Origin: Actinobacteria bacterium OV450
Lineage (GTDB): Bacteria; Actinomycetota; Actinomycetes; Streptomycetales; Streptomycetaceae
DNA: 64,000 nt
NCBI GenBank assembly: GCA_001298555.1
Contig: LJCW01000186.1
Location: forward strand, 1 to 64,000
Reading direction: 5' to 3'
How positions within the stretch are numbered: position 1 is the first letter of the stretch; the number at the start of each line of letters is the position of its first letter. Under the pieces are notes generated by a model. That model saw only the letters and a program-made list of their open reading frames with translations, made no database searches and was not told the origin of the DNA. Positions 53,401 to 62,287 of this stretch are shown here, piece by piece. Position numbers and translations under genes: made by a program.

Positions 53401-54606
53401 ATGGAACTGCCTCGGATCATCAGCGTCGACGACCACGTCATCGAACCCGCGCACCTCTTCGACGTCTGGCTGCCGGCCAAGTACCGGGACCGCGGGCCCA
53501 AGCCCCTCACCGCGGGCATCGGCGAGCTCGAATACACCGGCGGCAGGTACGTGATCTCCATGGACCCCGACGGCCCGCCCACCGACTGGTGGATCTACGA
53601 GGACCTGAAGTTCCCGTACAAGCGCAACATCGCCGCCGTCGGCTTCGACCGTGACGACATGACCCTCGAAGGCATCACCCGCGAGGAGATGCGCCGCGGC
53701 TGCTGGGACCCCGCGGCGCGCCTCGCCGACATGGACCTCAACCACGTCGAGGCCTCGCTCTGCTTCCCGACCTTCCCCCGGTTCTGCGGTCAGACCTTCG
53801 CGGAGGCGCACGACAAGGAGGTCGCCCTCGCCTGTGTCCGCGCCTACAACGACTGGATGGTCGAGGAGTGGTGCGGCGACAGCGGGGGCCGGCTCATCCC
53901 GCTCTGCATCATTCCGCTGTGGGACATCGACCTCGCCGTCGCCGAGATCCGGCGCAACGCCGCCCGCGGGGTCCGCGCGGTGACCTTCTCCGAGATCCCC
54001 ACCCACCTCGGACTCCCCTCCATCCACTCCGGCTACTGGGACCCCTTCTTCGCCGTCTGCCAGGAGACCGGGACCGTCGTCAACATGCACATCGGGTCCA
54101 GCTCCCAGATGCCCGCCGCCTCCCCCGACGCGCCGCCCGCCGTCCAGGCCTCGCTCAGCTTCAACAACGCCATGGCCTCGATGATGGACTTCCTGTTCAG
54201 CGGCGTGCTGGTCAGGTTCCCCACGCTGAAGCTGGCCTACAGCGAGGGCCAGATGGGCTGGATCCCGTACGCCCTCGAACGCGCCGACGACGTCTGGCGG
54301 GAACACCGGGCCTGGGGCGGGGTCCGCGGACTGATCCCCGAACCGCCGTCCGCGTACTACTACCGGCAGGTGTTCTGCTGCTTCTTCCGCGACAAGCACG
54401 GCATCGCCTCGCTCGACGTCGTCGGCCGCGACAACGCCACCTTCGAGACCGACTACCCGCACGTGGACTCGACGTTCCCGCACACCCGGGAGGTCGCCCT
54501 CGACCACGTGAAGGGCCTCGACGAGGAGACGGTCTACAAGCTGATGCGCGGCAACGCCATCCGCATGCTCGGCCTGTCCTTCGACCAGGACCGCAGGAGC
54601 CGCTGA
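53401..54606 (+). CDS. amidohydrolase family 2 protein
   Basis: A 401-residue TIM-barrel metal-dependent hydrolase or decarboxylase. The first metal site reads SVDDHVIEP rather than the classical HxH, as in many actinobacterial family-2 members. Later elements are NMHIGSSSQMP (about 225) and the FETDYPHVDSTFPHT aspartate block (about 355). Related enzymes open or decarboxylate ring acids. ATG 53401 with GAGGGG upstream. The stop overlaps the dehydrogenase start by one base (TGATG), so it heads a three-gene operon with the two dehydrogenase genes. Confidence 0.88.
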   Translation: MELPRIISVDDHVIEPAHLFDVWLPAKYRDRGPKPLTAGIGELEYTGGRYVISMDPDGPPTDWWIYEDLKFPYKRNIAAVGFDRDDMTLEGITREEMRRGCWDPAARLADMDLNHVEASLCFPTFPRFCGQTFAEAHDKEVALACVRAYNDWMVEEWCGDSGGRLIPLCIIPLWDIDLAVAEIRRNAARGVRAVTFSEIPTHLGLPSIHSGYWDPFFAVCQETGTVVNMHIGSSSQMPAASPDAPPAVQASLSFNNAMASMMDFLFSGVLVRFPTLKLAYSEGQMGWIPYALERADDVWREHRAWGGVRGLIPEPPSAYYYRQVFCCFFRDKHGIASLDVVGRDNATFETDYPHVDSTFPHTREVALDHVKGLDEETVYKLMRGNAIRMLGLSFDQDRRSR

Positions 54607-55769
54607 TGGACCTGGCCTACACCGAGGAGGAGCGGGAGTTCCGGGCCCGGCTGCGCGCATGGCTCGGCAAGACCCTGCCCGAGCTGCCCGCCCGGCCGTC
54701 CCCCGACGACTGGCCGGGCCGGCGTGCGTACGACGCCGGGTGGCAGCGCAGGCTGTACGACGCCGGGTACGCCGGGCTGCACTGGCCCGTGGACGCGGGC
54801 GGACGCGGAGCCACCCCCACCCAGCACCTGATCTTCCTGGAGGAGACCGAGCGGGCCGGCGCCCCGTACGTCGGCGCCAACTTCGTCGGACTGCTGCACG
54901 CCGGCCCGACCATCGCCGCCGAGGGCACCGCGGCCCAGCGGGCGCGCTGGCTGCCACCCGTCCTGCGCGGCGACGAGGTGTGGTGCCAGGGGTTCAGCGA
55001 GCCCGACGCGGGCTCCGACCTGGCCGCCCTGCGCACGCGCGCCGTGCGCGACGGGGACGACTACGTGATCACCGGCTCGAAGATCTGGACCTCGCACGCG
55101 GAGGTCGCCGACTGGTGCGAGCTCCTCGTGCGCACGGACCCCGTCAGCGAGACCGTGCCCAAGCACCGTGGGATCTCGTGGCTGGCCATGCCGATGGACG
55201 CGCCCGGGGTGACCGTACGGCCGCTGCGCACGCTCGCGGGCTCGACCGAGTTCGCGGAGGTCTTCCTCGACGAGGTCAGGGTGCCCGTCGCGAACCGGGT
55301 CGGGGACGAGAACGACGGCTGGCGCGTCACGATGGTCACCCTCTCCTTCGAGCGGGGGACGGCCTTCGTCGGCGAGGTCGTGGCCTGCCGCCGCACCCTG
55401 GGCGCGCTCGCGCGCACCGCGCGGGCGAACGGCCGCTGGGACGATCCGGTGCTCCGGCGCCGCCTCGGGCGGCTGTACGGGGAGTTCGGCGCCCTGTGGC
55501 GGCTCACCCAGTGGAACGTCAGCGAGGCCGAGGCCTGCGGCGGGGTCCCCGGCGTCGGCGGCTCCGTCTTCAAGCTCGCCTACTCGCACGCCCGGCAGGA
55601 GCTGTACGACGCCGCCGCCGAGGTGCTGGGCGCGGACTGCCTGGCGCTGGAGGGGGAATGGGTGGCGGACCGGCTCTCGTCCCTCTCGTACACCATCGCG
55701 GCGGGCACCTCGCAGATCCAGCGCAACATCGTCGCCGAGCGGATCCTCGGCCTCCCGAAGGGCCGGTGA
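54606..55769 (+). CDS. acyl-CoA dehydrogenase, large partner
   Basis: A 387-residue FadE-type flavoprotein beginning MDLAYTEEEREFRARLRAWL. It shows WCQGFSEPDAGSDLAALRTRA and YVITGSKIWTSHA (FAD/substrate region) and the C-terminal IAAGTSQIQRNIVAERILGL motif. It is followed at once by a shorter dehydrogenase gene. Pairs of this size resemble the heterotetrameric FadE28-FadE29 type used for bulky steroid or alicyclic CoA esters in mycobacteria, so the two products probably form one enzyme. Confidence 0.88.
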   Translation: MDLAYTEEEREFRARLRAWLGKTLPELPARPSPDDWPGRRAYDAGWQRRLYDAGYAGLHWPVDAGGRGATPTQHLIFLEETERAGAPYVGANFVGLLHAGPTIAAEGTAAQRARWLPPVLRGDEVWCQGFSEPDAGSDLAALRTRAVRDGDDYVITGSKIWTSHAEVADWCELLVRTDPVSETVPKHRGISWLAMPMDAPGVTVRPLRTLAGSTEFAEVFLDEVRVPVANRVGDENDGWRVTMVTLSFERGTAFVGEVVACRRTLGALARTARANGRWDDPVLRRRLGRLYGEFGALWRLTQWNVSEAEACGGVPGVGGSVFKLAYSHARQELYDAAAEVLGADCLALEGEWVADRLSSLSYTIAAGTSQIQRNIVAERILGLPKGR

Positions 55770-55774
55770 GAGCC

Positions 55775-56686
55775 GTGGACTTCCGGTTGACGGAGGGGCA
55801 GCGCGACCTGCGGGCCGGCGTACGGGACCTGCTGGCGGGCCGGTACGGGCGCGAGGCGCTGCGTGCCTCGGTGGAGTCCGGCGGGGCGCTGGACCGGGAG
55901 CTGTGGCGCCGGCTCGGCGAGGCCGGGTTCTTCGCGCTGCGGCTCCCGGAGGAGGACGGCGGGGCCGGGCTCGGGCCGGCGGAGGCGGTCCTCGTCTTCG
56001 AGGAGGCCGGGCGGGCGCTGCTGCCGGGGCCGCTGGTCGCCACCCACCTGGCGGCCGGGACGGTCCCGGGGGCGGCGGAGGGCACGGCGGTGGTCACCGC
56101 GTTCGACCTGGGCGGACCGCTGGTGGCCCATCTCGGGGACGCGGACGCGGTGCTCGGCGTGCCGGCGCTCCCCGCGGGCGAGCCGGTGCGTTCCGCGGAC
56201 CCGCTGACCCCGCTGCACCGGGTGACCTCCGCACCGGCCGGCGCGGAGGCGTACCGCGACGAGGGAGCGCTGCTGACGGCCGCCCTCCAGGTCGGGAGCG
56301 CGTCGCGGACGGTGGAGATGGCGGTGCGCCACGGGCGCGAGCGCGAGCAGTTCGGGCAGCAGATCGGGGCGTTCCAGGCGGTCAAGCACCTGTGTGCGCA
56401 GATGCTCGTGCGGGCCGAGGTGGCCCGTACGGCGCTCTACGCGGCGGCGGTGACCGCGGACCCGGCGGAGGTGGCCGGGGCCAAGCTGCTGGCCGACGAG
56501 GCCGCCGTCCGCAATGCCCGGGACTGCCTGCAGGTGCACGGCGGCATGGGGTTCACCTGGGAGGCCGACGTCCATCTGCACCTCAAACGGGCCTGGGTCC
56601 GCGCCGAGCAGTGGCGGACGGCGCGGGAGGCCGAGGAACTGCTCGCGGCGGAGCTCTTGGTGCAGGCGGTGACCGCCGCGGGGTAG
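55775..56686 (+). CDS. acyl-CoA dehydrogenase, small partner
   Basis: A 303-residue dehydrogenase-fold protein (MDFRLTEGQRDLRAGVRDLL) ending with GREREQFGQQIGAFQAVKHL and QVHGGMGFTWEADVHLHLKR. The middle beta domain is short and the usual EPDAGSD-type FAD segment is missing, as in the non-catalytic or half-site partner of heteromeric dehydrogenases. GTG 55775 is used; a GTG at 55766 overlapping the upstream stop (GTGA) is equally plausible. It is the last gene of the amidohydrolase operon. Confidence 0.82.
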   Translation: MDFRLTEGQRDLRAGVRDLLAGRYGREALRASVESGGALDRELWRRLGEAGFFALRLPEEDGGAGLGPAEAVLVFEEAGRALLPGPLVATHLAAGTVPGAAEGTAVVTAFDLGGPLVAHLGDADAVLGVPALPAGEPVRSADPLTPLHRVTSAPAGAEAYRDEGALLTAALQVGSASRTVEMAVRHGREREQFGQQIGAFQAVKHLCAQMLVRAEVARTALYAAAVTADPAEVAGAKLLADEAAVRNARDCLQVHGGMGFTWEADVHLHLKRAWVRAEQWRTAREAEELLAAELLVQAVTAAG

Positions 56687-57009
56687 CTCAGGGTCACGGA
56701 ACGGGGCACGGCCGGGACGACGCGGGACGCATGTCCGATTACAGAGAGTTGATATCGGTTTGTGTCCTTGGCCCGCCCCCTTGAGGCCCGGAGACGGGGG
56801 ACTGCTCCGGTACGCTCCCGGGAATGCGAGCGGTTGAGCGGCGCGGGCGACGCGCAGTATGCACCATGCCTACTCCTTCGCGCTGGAATATGCCCGAAGC
56901 GCTTGTTGTGGTGACTGTATGTCAACCATGCTTCTCCACAAGGGGATCACGCTCGGTGATCCCGTCCTGTCGCGAGGCGAAGTGTCCGCCGGTTCGGATG
57001 GTGTGAGCG
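56687..57009. other. intergenic region (323 bp)
   Basis: It is less GC-biased than its surroundings and contains TTGAGC and AGTATG stretches that could be promoter parts for the ATPase gene. A short open frame from 56859 (MHHAYSFALEYARSACCGDC) shows no ribosome site and is not called. Confidence 0.4.
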
Positions 57010-57480
57010 GTGCAGGTGCTTCAGGTACAGCTGGAGGTAGGGCCGGACCCCGCCGAGGTCGGCCGGGCCCGCCGCTGGGCGCGGTCCCGGCTGGCGGGGT
57101 CGGGCATAGGGGAGGACGAACCGCTCGCCGAGACGCTGATCCTGCTGATCTCCGAGCTGGTCACCAACGCGGTCGTGCACACCGGCTGTCCGGCCGTCCT
57201 GCGCATGCTCTTCGGGGAACCGGGCGTACGGGTCGAGGTCGCCGACGCCAGCGCCCGCGGCCCGGCCCGGCGGCAGGCCGCCGGGGACGACACGGGCGGG
57301 CGCGGGCTGGAGCTGGTGGACGGACTGGCCGACCGCTGGGGCTGGCAGCGCGAGGGCGCCGGCAAGCGGATCTGGTGCGAGGTCGACCGCGCCGACCACC
57401 CAGCGGACTGCGCAACCGAACGGGGTGAAGGTTCGAACAGGACATGTGGGTCGACACGGGAACCGCGCGTGTACCTCTAA
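57010..57480 (+). CDS. RsbW-like ATP-binding (anti-sigma type) protein
   Basis: A 156-residue HATPase_c_2 protein. The N box is LILLISELVTNAVVHTG (about 40-56), the G1-type box is VRVEVADASARGP and the glycine lid region is DDTGGRGLELVDGLADRWGW. The family contains serine-kinase anti-sigma factors and very many Streptomyces members of unknown target. No antagonist or sigma gene is next to it. GTG 57010 is the likely start. A perfect 17-bp inverted repeat begins 6 bp after the stop. Confidence 0.85.
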   Translation: MQVLQVQLEVGPDPAEVGRARRWARSRLAGSGIGEDEPLAETLILLISELVTNAVVHTGCPAVLRMLFGEPGVRVEVADASARGPARRQAAGDDTGGRGLELVDGLADRWGWQREGAGKRIWCEVDRADHPADCATERGEGSNRTCGSTREPRVYL

Positions 57481-57486
57481 CGAGGT

Positions 57487-57503
57487 GTTGACGGTTCGTC
57501 AAC
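57487..57503. promoter_or_regulatory. inverted repeat GTTGACG-GTT-CGTCAAC
   Basis: A perfect 7-3-7 palindrome sharing the TGACGG-N2-CGTCA core of the catabolic operators, but located after the ATPase gene rather than before a catabolic one. It could be a regulator site or a short terminator stem. Confidence 0.4.
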
Positions 57504-57648
57504 TGTTGATCACCCTTGTACTGAGCGATTCGTCGCGAGGGGACGCCAAGGGCAGACCTTGACGAGTGCGGGTCGTGGGGTGGCGGCTGCCGTGCCGCGC
57601 TCGGGGCGCGCACGACAGTACGCCGCCACCCGCTGGACCGCGCCGCCT

Positions 57649-58308
57649 TCACCGGGGCGGCGTGACCAGCCCCATCTCGTACGCCTTGATCACCAGTTGC
57701 ACCCGGTCCCGGGCGTCCAGCTTCGTCAGCAGCCGCGCCACGTGCGACTTCGTCGTCGCCACCGTGATGAACAGCTCCTGCGCGATCTCGCTGTTCGACC
57801 TGCCCCGCCCCACCAGCGTCAGCACCTCCTGCTCCCGGCCGGTGATCGCGGGGACCCGCTCGGGACCGGGGCCGGGCGCCTTTCCCGCGACGAAGTCCGC
57901 TATCAGGCGGCGCGTGACGCCCGGCGCGATGAGGGCGTCGCCCGCCGCGACCACCCGCACCGCCGCGAGGAGGTCGTCCAGCGCCATGTCCTTCACGGCG
58001 AAACCGCTCGCACCGGCGCGCAGCGCCCCGTACACGTGCTCGTCCTCGTCGAAGGTGGTCAGGATCAGCACCCGGGCGGCGCCCGGGCCGGCCGTGAGCC
58101 GACGGGTGGCCTCGATGCCGTCCATCTCCGGCATCCGGATGTCCATCACCACCACGTCGGGGGCCAGCTCGGCGGTCAGCCGGACCGCCTCGGCGCCGTT
58201 CGCGGCCTCGCCCACGACCTCCAGGTCCGGGGTGTCGGCCATCAGGACGCGCAGACCCGACCGCACCAGCGGCTGGTCGTCGGCGAGCAGGACGCGGATG
58301 CCGCTCAT
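57649..58308 (-). CDS. LuxR/NarL family response regulator
   Basis: A 219-residue two-component regulator. Receiver domain (1-120) with the acidic pair DD at 10-11, phospho-acceptor D56 in VVVMDIRMPEMDG and the conserved Lys in GFAVKDM. The NarL-type helix-turn-helix (about 150-210) reads ITGREQEVLTLVGRGRSNSEIAQELFI. It starts by ATGA overlap with the sensor kinase gene, its obvious partner. Confidence 0.93.
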   Translation of the reverse strand: MSGIRVLLADDQPLVRSGLRVLMADTPDLEVVGEAANGAEAVRLTAELAPDVVVMDIRMPEMDGIEATRRLTAGPGAARVLILTTFDEDEHVYGALRAGASGFAVKDMALDDLLAAVRVVAAGDALIAPGVTRRLIADFVAGKAPGPGPERVPAITGREQEVLTLVGRGRSNSEIAQELFITVATTKSHVARLLTKLDARDRVQLVIKAYEMGLVTPPR

Positions 58309-59477
58309 CGCCCCTCCTCCCGTTCCAGGGGAAGGACCGCCGCCACCCGGAAGCCGCCCGCGGGCCGCGGGCCGGCCTCGAACCGGCCGTTCAGCAGGGT
58401 GGCGCGCTCGCGCATCCCCGTGATGCCGAAACCGGCGCCGGCCGGGGAGCCCTCCGGGACGCCCCGCCCGTCGTCGCTGATCTCCAGGGTCAGTTCGTCC
58501 GGCCCGTACGCGATTCCCACCCGGCACGCCCCGGCCCGAGCGTGCCGGACCACGTTGGTCAGCGCCTCCTGCACGATGCGGAACGCGGCCAGTTCGACGT
58601 CGGACGGCAGCGGCCGCCGCCGCCCCGACCACACCACGTCCACGCGGACGCCCGTGTCGCCCGCGGCGGCCGTGGCGAGCCGGTCGATGCCGTCCAGGCC
58701 CGGTGCCGGCGCCAGCGACGCGGGCTCGCTGCGGCGCAGGGCGACCAGTGTGCGGCGCAGCCCGGCGAGGGTCTCGCGGCTGGTGGTCTCGATGGCCCGC
58801 AGGGCCTGGCGGGCCTGTGCGGGCTGGCTGTCGATGACCCGGCTGCCCACCCCGGCCTGGATGGCGATGACGCCGATGCTGTGGGCGACCATGTCGTGCA
58901 GCTCGCGGGCGATGCGCAGCCGCTCGTCGGTGAGGGCCTGTTCGGTGGCGCGGGCGTGGGCCTGCGCGGCGGACTCGCGGCCGCGCCGTACCGAGTCCCC
59001 GATCACCCACGCCAGGACCACGAGCGGCAGCTGGCTCTGGGTGAGGACGCGGGCGGAGCCGGTCACGGGCTGGGCGAACTGGGCCGTGAGCAGCAGCAGG
59101 ACGGTCAGGGCCACGGCCGGCCACGTCACCCGGCGCGACCGGGTGGCCGCGACCACGCCGAGCGCCACCGCGGCGGGCAGCACCAGGGCGGTCGTGAGCC
59201 CGGGCATGCGGCCGAGGAAGATCACGAGATATGCGTCGAAGATCATCAGGAACAGGGTGGTGAGCGGTGCGCGCCGCAGCAGCAGGGCGGCGGTCACCAG
59301 CCCGGTGATCGCGAGGAGCGGCCCGACGTCGAAGAGGCGGCCCCCGACGCCGAGGGGCACCCGGAGCGCGACGTTCGACAGTGCGAGGGTGCCCAGTGCG
59401 GCGCCCGCCCAGAGGGCCGCGGTCTGCCACCGGAGTGCCGGCCGTCCCCCGCCCGTCTTGCCTGATGAGGTGTCCAT
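58305..59477 (-). CDS. sensor histidine kinase (HisKA_3 type)
   Basis: A 390-residue membrane kinase. Five or six transmembrane helices (about 18-165) carry almost no periplasmic domain, so it may sense a membrane-borne signal. A coiled linker leads to HisKA_3 with the phospho-acceptor H194 in IARELHDMVAHSIGV and the HATPase domain (N box ALTNVVRHARAG, G1 ISDDGRGVPEG, GFGITGMRERATLL). It phosphorylates the overlapping response regulator. ATG 59477; the longer open frame upstream lacks conserved sequence. Confidence 0.92.
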   Translation of the reverse strand: MDTSSGKTGGGRPALRWQTAALWAGAALGTLALSNVALRVPLGVGGRLFDVGPLLAITGLVTAALLLRRAPLTTLFLMIFDAYLVIFLGRMPGLTTALVLPAAVALGVVAATRSRRVTWPAVALTVLLLLTAQFAQPVTGSARVLTQSQLPLVVLAWVIGDSVRRGRESAAQAHARATEQALTDERLRIARELHDMVAHSIGVIAIQAGVGSRVIDSQPAQARQALRAIETTSRETLAGLRRTLVALRRSEPASLAPAPGLDGIDRLATAAAGDTGVRVDVVWSGRRRPLPSDVELAAFRIVQEALTNVVRHARAGACRVGIAYGPDELTLEISDDGRGVPEGSPAGAGFGITGMRERATLLNGRFEAGPRPAGGFRVAAVLPLEREEGR

Positions 59478-59626
59478 GCCGCGACAGTAACGGCCGTCCC
59501 GGGCACCGGCGTCGGCCCGCGGGATGCATCCCGCGGGCTCATGCCGGGGCCGGTGGTAACGGACGATTCCGCTTCGAGAACAATTGGGGACGCACTCGAC
59601 GTTACTCAGCAGTAGGAGCAAGCGCG

Positions 59627-60211
59627 TTGAACCAGGACAGGCGTCTTCAGGCCGAGGAATTCCTGCAGCCCGAAGAGCGGTTGATCGCCGTATGTGCCTG
59701 CGAACCGGCCCCGGGGGTGCCGAGTCCGCCGGAGGACCTGCTCGCGCCGCCGGAGCCGGCGGCGCTCGGCCGGCGGATCGAGGACAAGCTCCCGCGCTCC
59801 CTCCAGCAGCTCCTCAAGGCCCGTGGGCACGACCCGCGCCGGGATTCCGGCGAACGGGCCCCCGACCCGGCGGACGGCCAGGGCATGGAGGGGGGCTGGC
59901 AGAGCGCGGCCGGACGGTTCCTGATCGACCGGGCCGGCGCGCGCGGTTCGGCGACGGACGTCCTGGTGGTGACGGACCGGCGCTGGTTCGCCCTGACGGA
60001 CGTCTCGCCGCTGTGGCAGTCGACGCCCGCGATGAAGCAGTACTGGGAGGTCCCGCGGTCGGCGGTCACCGTCGTGCGGGCGAATGCCGCGGGGGTGTTC
60101 CACAAGGGCCGCATGGACATCGAGTTCGCCGACCTCTCCTGGGTCTCCGTCGCCGCCCTGACCCCCGCCGAGGCTCCCGCCTTCGCGTCCGCGGCGGCCC
60201 GTTACCGCTGA
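59627..60211 (+). CDS. hypothetical protein
   Basis: A 194-residue soluble protein I do not recognise. TTG 59627 is preferred because TAGGAGC lies 9 nt upstream (protein begins MNQDRRLQAEEFLQPEERL). The C-terminal half has alternating strands (DVLVVTDRRWFALTDVSPLW, YWEVPRSAVTVVRAN, GRMDIEFADLSWVSVAAL) resembling a PH-like or YokE-type domain. It is divergent from the sensor kinase. Confidence 0.72.
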   Translation: MNQDRRLQAEEFLQPEERLIAVCACEPAPGVPSPPEDLLAPPEPAALGRRIEDKLPRSLQQLLKARGHDPRRDSGERAPDPADGQGMEGGWQSAAGRFLIDRAGARGSATDVLVVTDRRWFALTDVSPLWQSTPAMKQYWEVPRSAVTVVRANAAGVFHKGRMDIEFADLSWVSVAALTPAEAPAFASAAARYR

Positions 60212-60222
60212 GGGCGCCGACC

Positions 60223-60259
60223 GCGGACCGGCCGCCACGGGCATGGCCGGCCGGTCCGC
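60223..60259. terminator. bidirectional hairpin terminator
   Basis: GCGGACCGGCC (60223-60233) with GGCCGGTCCGC (60249-60259), a perfect 11-bp stem, between the hypothetical gene and the convergent cyclase gene. Confidence 0.65.
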
Positions 60260-60313
60260 CGGACCGGCCGCCACGCGGGCCGCCCGGCGGTTCGGCAGCG
60301 CGTGCGGGGTGAC

Positions 60314-61240
60314 TCAGAGGACGGCCACCGGGGCGACCGGGGTGCCCACGCCGCCGACGAACGGCTCGGGCATGGCCGAGAGCAGGAAGCCGTACCGGTT
60401 TTCTTCTGCACAGGCTGTGGACAACTTTTCGAGGTTCCAGTTCTGGCCCTGGTGCATCCCCATCTCGACCAGGTCCAGGGCGTGCACCGGCAGCCACAGG
60501 TCGTCGATCTCCGGCGGGAAGATCTCGAAGGTCAGGGTGTCATTGGCGACGGCCGCCACGTCCCGCGCGTGGAACCACTCGGGCGTGCGGACGGACAGCC
60601 CGGGCGAGGGGAAGCCGTAGCCGTGCTTGTCGCCCGCCAGGTAGACCTGGATCTGCCCGGTGCGGACCAGGACGACGTCCCCGGCGCGCACGGCCACCCC
60701 GCCGAACTCCTCCGCCTCCGAGAGGTCCTCGGGAGTCACCGCGTGGCCGCCGGGCAGCCGGTCCACGCCCTTCGCGCGGGCCACGTCCAGCAGGACGCCC
60801 CGCGAGACGATGTGCCCGGCCTTGTCGATGCCGCTGAACTCGGCGCGCCCGTGCGCCGTGACGGTGCCGGCCGGGCGCCCGTTGTAGATCTTCCCCGAAT
60901 GCGAGACGTGCGTGAGGGCGTCCCAGTGCGTCCCGGCCTGGAGGCCCATGGTCACGGCGTCGTCGCTGCACGCCACCGTGCCAGGCCCGAAGAGCTCCTG
61001 GTTGATCTGCACCATCGTGTGCAGCGGGTTGATGCGGCCGGGGATCAGGCCGGCCTGGACCCCGTCCTCCTTGAGCGGGAGCGCGAGCGGGATCCGGCGC
61101 CCCGAGCGGACCTCGGCGGCGGCGGCCCGGACGACCTCGTCGGTGATCAGGTTCAGCGTGCCGATCTCGTCTGCGGCGCCCCAGCGGCCCCAGTTGTTGA
61201 CGCGCTTGGCGATGTCGTGGAACGCGGGGGGCATGCCCAT
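60314..61240 (-). CDS. cyclase family protein (kynurenine formamidase-like fold)
   Basis: A 308-residue metal-dependent hydrolase of the PF04199 family. It begins MGMPPAFHDIAKRVNNWGRWG, typical of the long branch. The metal motif is seen as GTHWDALTHVSHSGKIYNG (about 103-120), with a second conserved stretch ERVDRLPGGHAVTPEDL-like (here GVDRLPGGHAVTPEDL). It hydrolyses amide, lactone or carbonyl bonds; members often sit in catabolic clusters. ATG 61240 is used, with AGGAG upstream; it shares its promoter region with the SDR gene. Confidence 0.87.
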   Translation of the reverse strand: MGMPPAFHDIAKRVNNWGRWGAADEIGTLNLITDEVVRAAAAEVRSGRRIPLALPLKEDGVQAGLIPGRINPLHTMVQINQELFGPGTVACSDDAVTMGLQAGTHWDALTHVSHSGKIYNGRPAGTVTAHGRAEFSGIDKAGHIVSRGVLLDVARAKGVDRLPGGHAVTPEDLSEAEEFGGVAVRAGDVVLVRTGQIQVYLAGDKHGYGFPSPGLSVRTPEWFHARDVAAVANDTLTFEIFPPEIDDLWLPVHALDLVEMGMHQGQNWNLEKLSTACAEENRYGFLLSAMPEPFVGGVGTPVAPVAVL

Positions 61241-61312
61241 GGCCTCATCGGCTCCTTGTCGCGGGGAGATGTGAACGGGGGCTTGTGCAGCCGTGTCCGC
61301 CTGCCCATAGAA

Positions 61313-61329
61313 TCTAACGGTCCGTCAGA
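61313..61329. promoter_or_regulatory. TGACGG-type operator, site 3
   Basis: TCTAACG-GTC-CGTCAGA, a 7-3-7 inverted repeat with one mismatch, 22 bp before the SDR start and 73 bp before the divergent cyclase. Confidence 0.6.
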
Positions 61330-61350
61330 AAACGCGGGAAGGGGTCGGGC

Positions 61351-62271
61351 GTGGGGAACTTCTTGGCAGGCAAGGTCGTCGCCGTCACCGGCGCGGGCCG
61401 GGGTATCGGACGGGCCGTGGCACTCGCCGCCGCCGCCGAGGGGGCCAGGGTCGTCGTCAACGACTACGGGGTCGGAATCGAGGGCGGCGAGCCCACCAGC
61501 GAGATCGCCCGATCCGTGGTCAAAGAGATCACCGCGGCCGGCGGCGAGGCCGTGGCCGTCGCCGACGACATCTCGACCATGGCGGGCGGCCAGCGCATCG
61601 TCGACACCGCCCTCGCGCAGTACGGCCGCATCGACGGCGTCGTGTGCGTCGCCGGCATCCTGCGCGAGCGGATGCTGTTCAACATGTCCGAGGAGGAGTG
61701 GGACCCGGTCGTCGCCACGCACCTCAAGGGCACCTTCACCGTCTTCCGTGCCGCCTCCGCCGTCATGCGCCGCCAGGGCACCGGCACCCTCATCGGCTTC
61801 ACCAGCGGCAACCACCAGGGCTCCGTCGCCCAGGCCAACTACAGCGCGGCCAAGGGCGGGATCATCTCCCTCGTCCGCTCCGCCGCCCTCGGCCTGGCCA
61901 AGTACGGGGTCACCGCCAACGCCGTCGCACCCGTCGCCCGCACCCGCATGTCGGCCAACGTCCCCATGGAGCTCAAGGAGATCGGCGAGCCCGAGGACGT
62001 CGCAGCCCTGGTCACCTACCTGCTGTCCGACAGGGCCGTCGCCGTCGGCGGCGAAAGGATCACCGGGCAGGTCTACACGATCGCCGGCCCGAAGATCGCC
62101 GTCTGGGCACAGCCTCGCGAGCTGCGGGCCGGCTACGCCGAAGGCTCCTGGACGCCCGAGAGGATCGCCGACTTCCTGCCCGCAACGGTCGGCACCGATC
62201 CGATGCCGATGCTGGCGCAGCTGGAGGCCATGGCCAAGGCGGCGGCCGCCAAGGACCGCCCCAACGCGTAG
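61351..62271 (+). CDS. short-chain dehydrogenase/reductase
   Basis: A 306-residue SDR close to the hydroxyacyl-CoA dehydrogenase part of multifunctional enzyme 2. NAD(P) motif TGAGRGIG (about 13-20), D38 after the second strand pointing to NAD, and the catalytic set S152 (in FTSGNH), Y164 and K168 (YSAAKGG). The C-terminal 60 residues extend beyond the classical 250-residue SDR. It would oxidise a 3-hydroxyacyl-CoA during side-chain or ring degradation. GTG 61351; 16 bp separate it from the next gene. Confidence 0.88.
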   Translation: MGNFLAGKVVAVTGAGRGIGRAVALAAAAEGARVVVNDYGVGIEGGEPTSEIARSVVKEITAAGGEAVAVADDISTMAGGQRIVDTALAQYGRIDGVVCVAGILRERMLFNMSEEEWDPVVATHLKGTFTVFRAASAVMRRQGTGTLIGFTSGNHQGSVAQANYSAAKGGIISLVRSAALGLAKYGVTANAVAPVARTRMSANVPMELKEIGEPEDVAALVTYLLSDRAVAVGGERITGQVYTIAGPKIAVWAQPRELRAGYAEGSWTPERIADFLPATVGTDPMPMLAQLEAMAKAAAAKDRPNA

Positions 62272-62287
62272 GGGAGCCCCGACGACC

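Noticed and set aside
56859..57006. Small ORF MHHAYSFALEYARSACC... before the RsbW-like gene
   Set aside because: No ribosome binding site, codon usage unlike neighbouring genes, and it runs out of frame into the ATPase gene.
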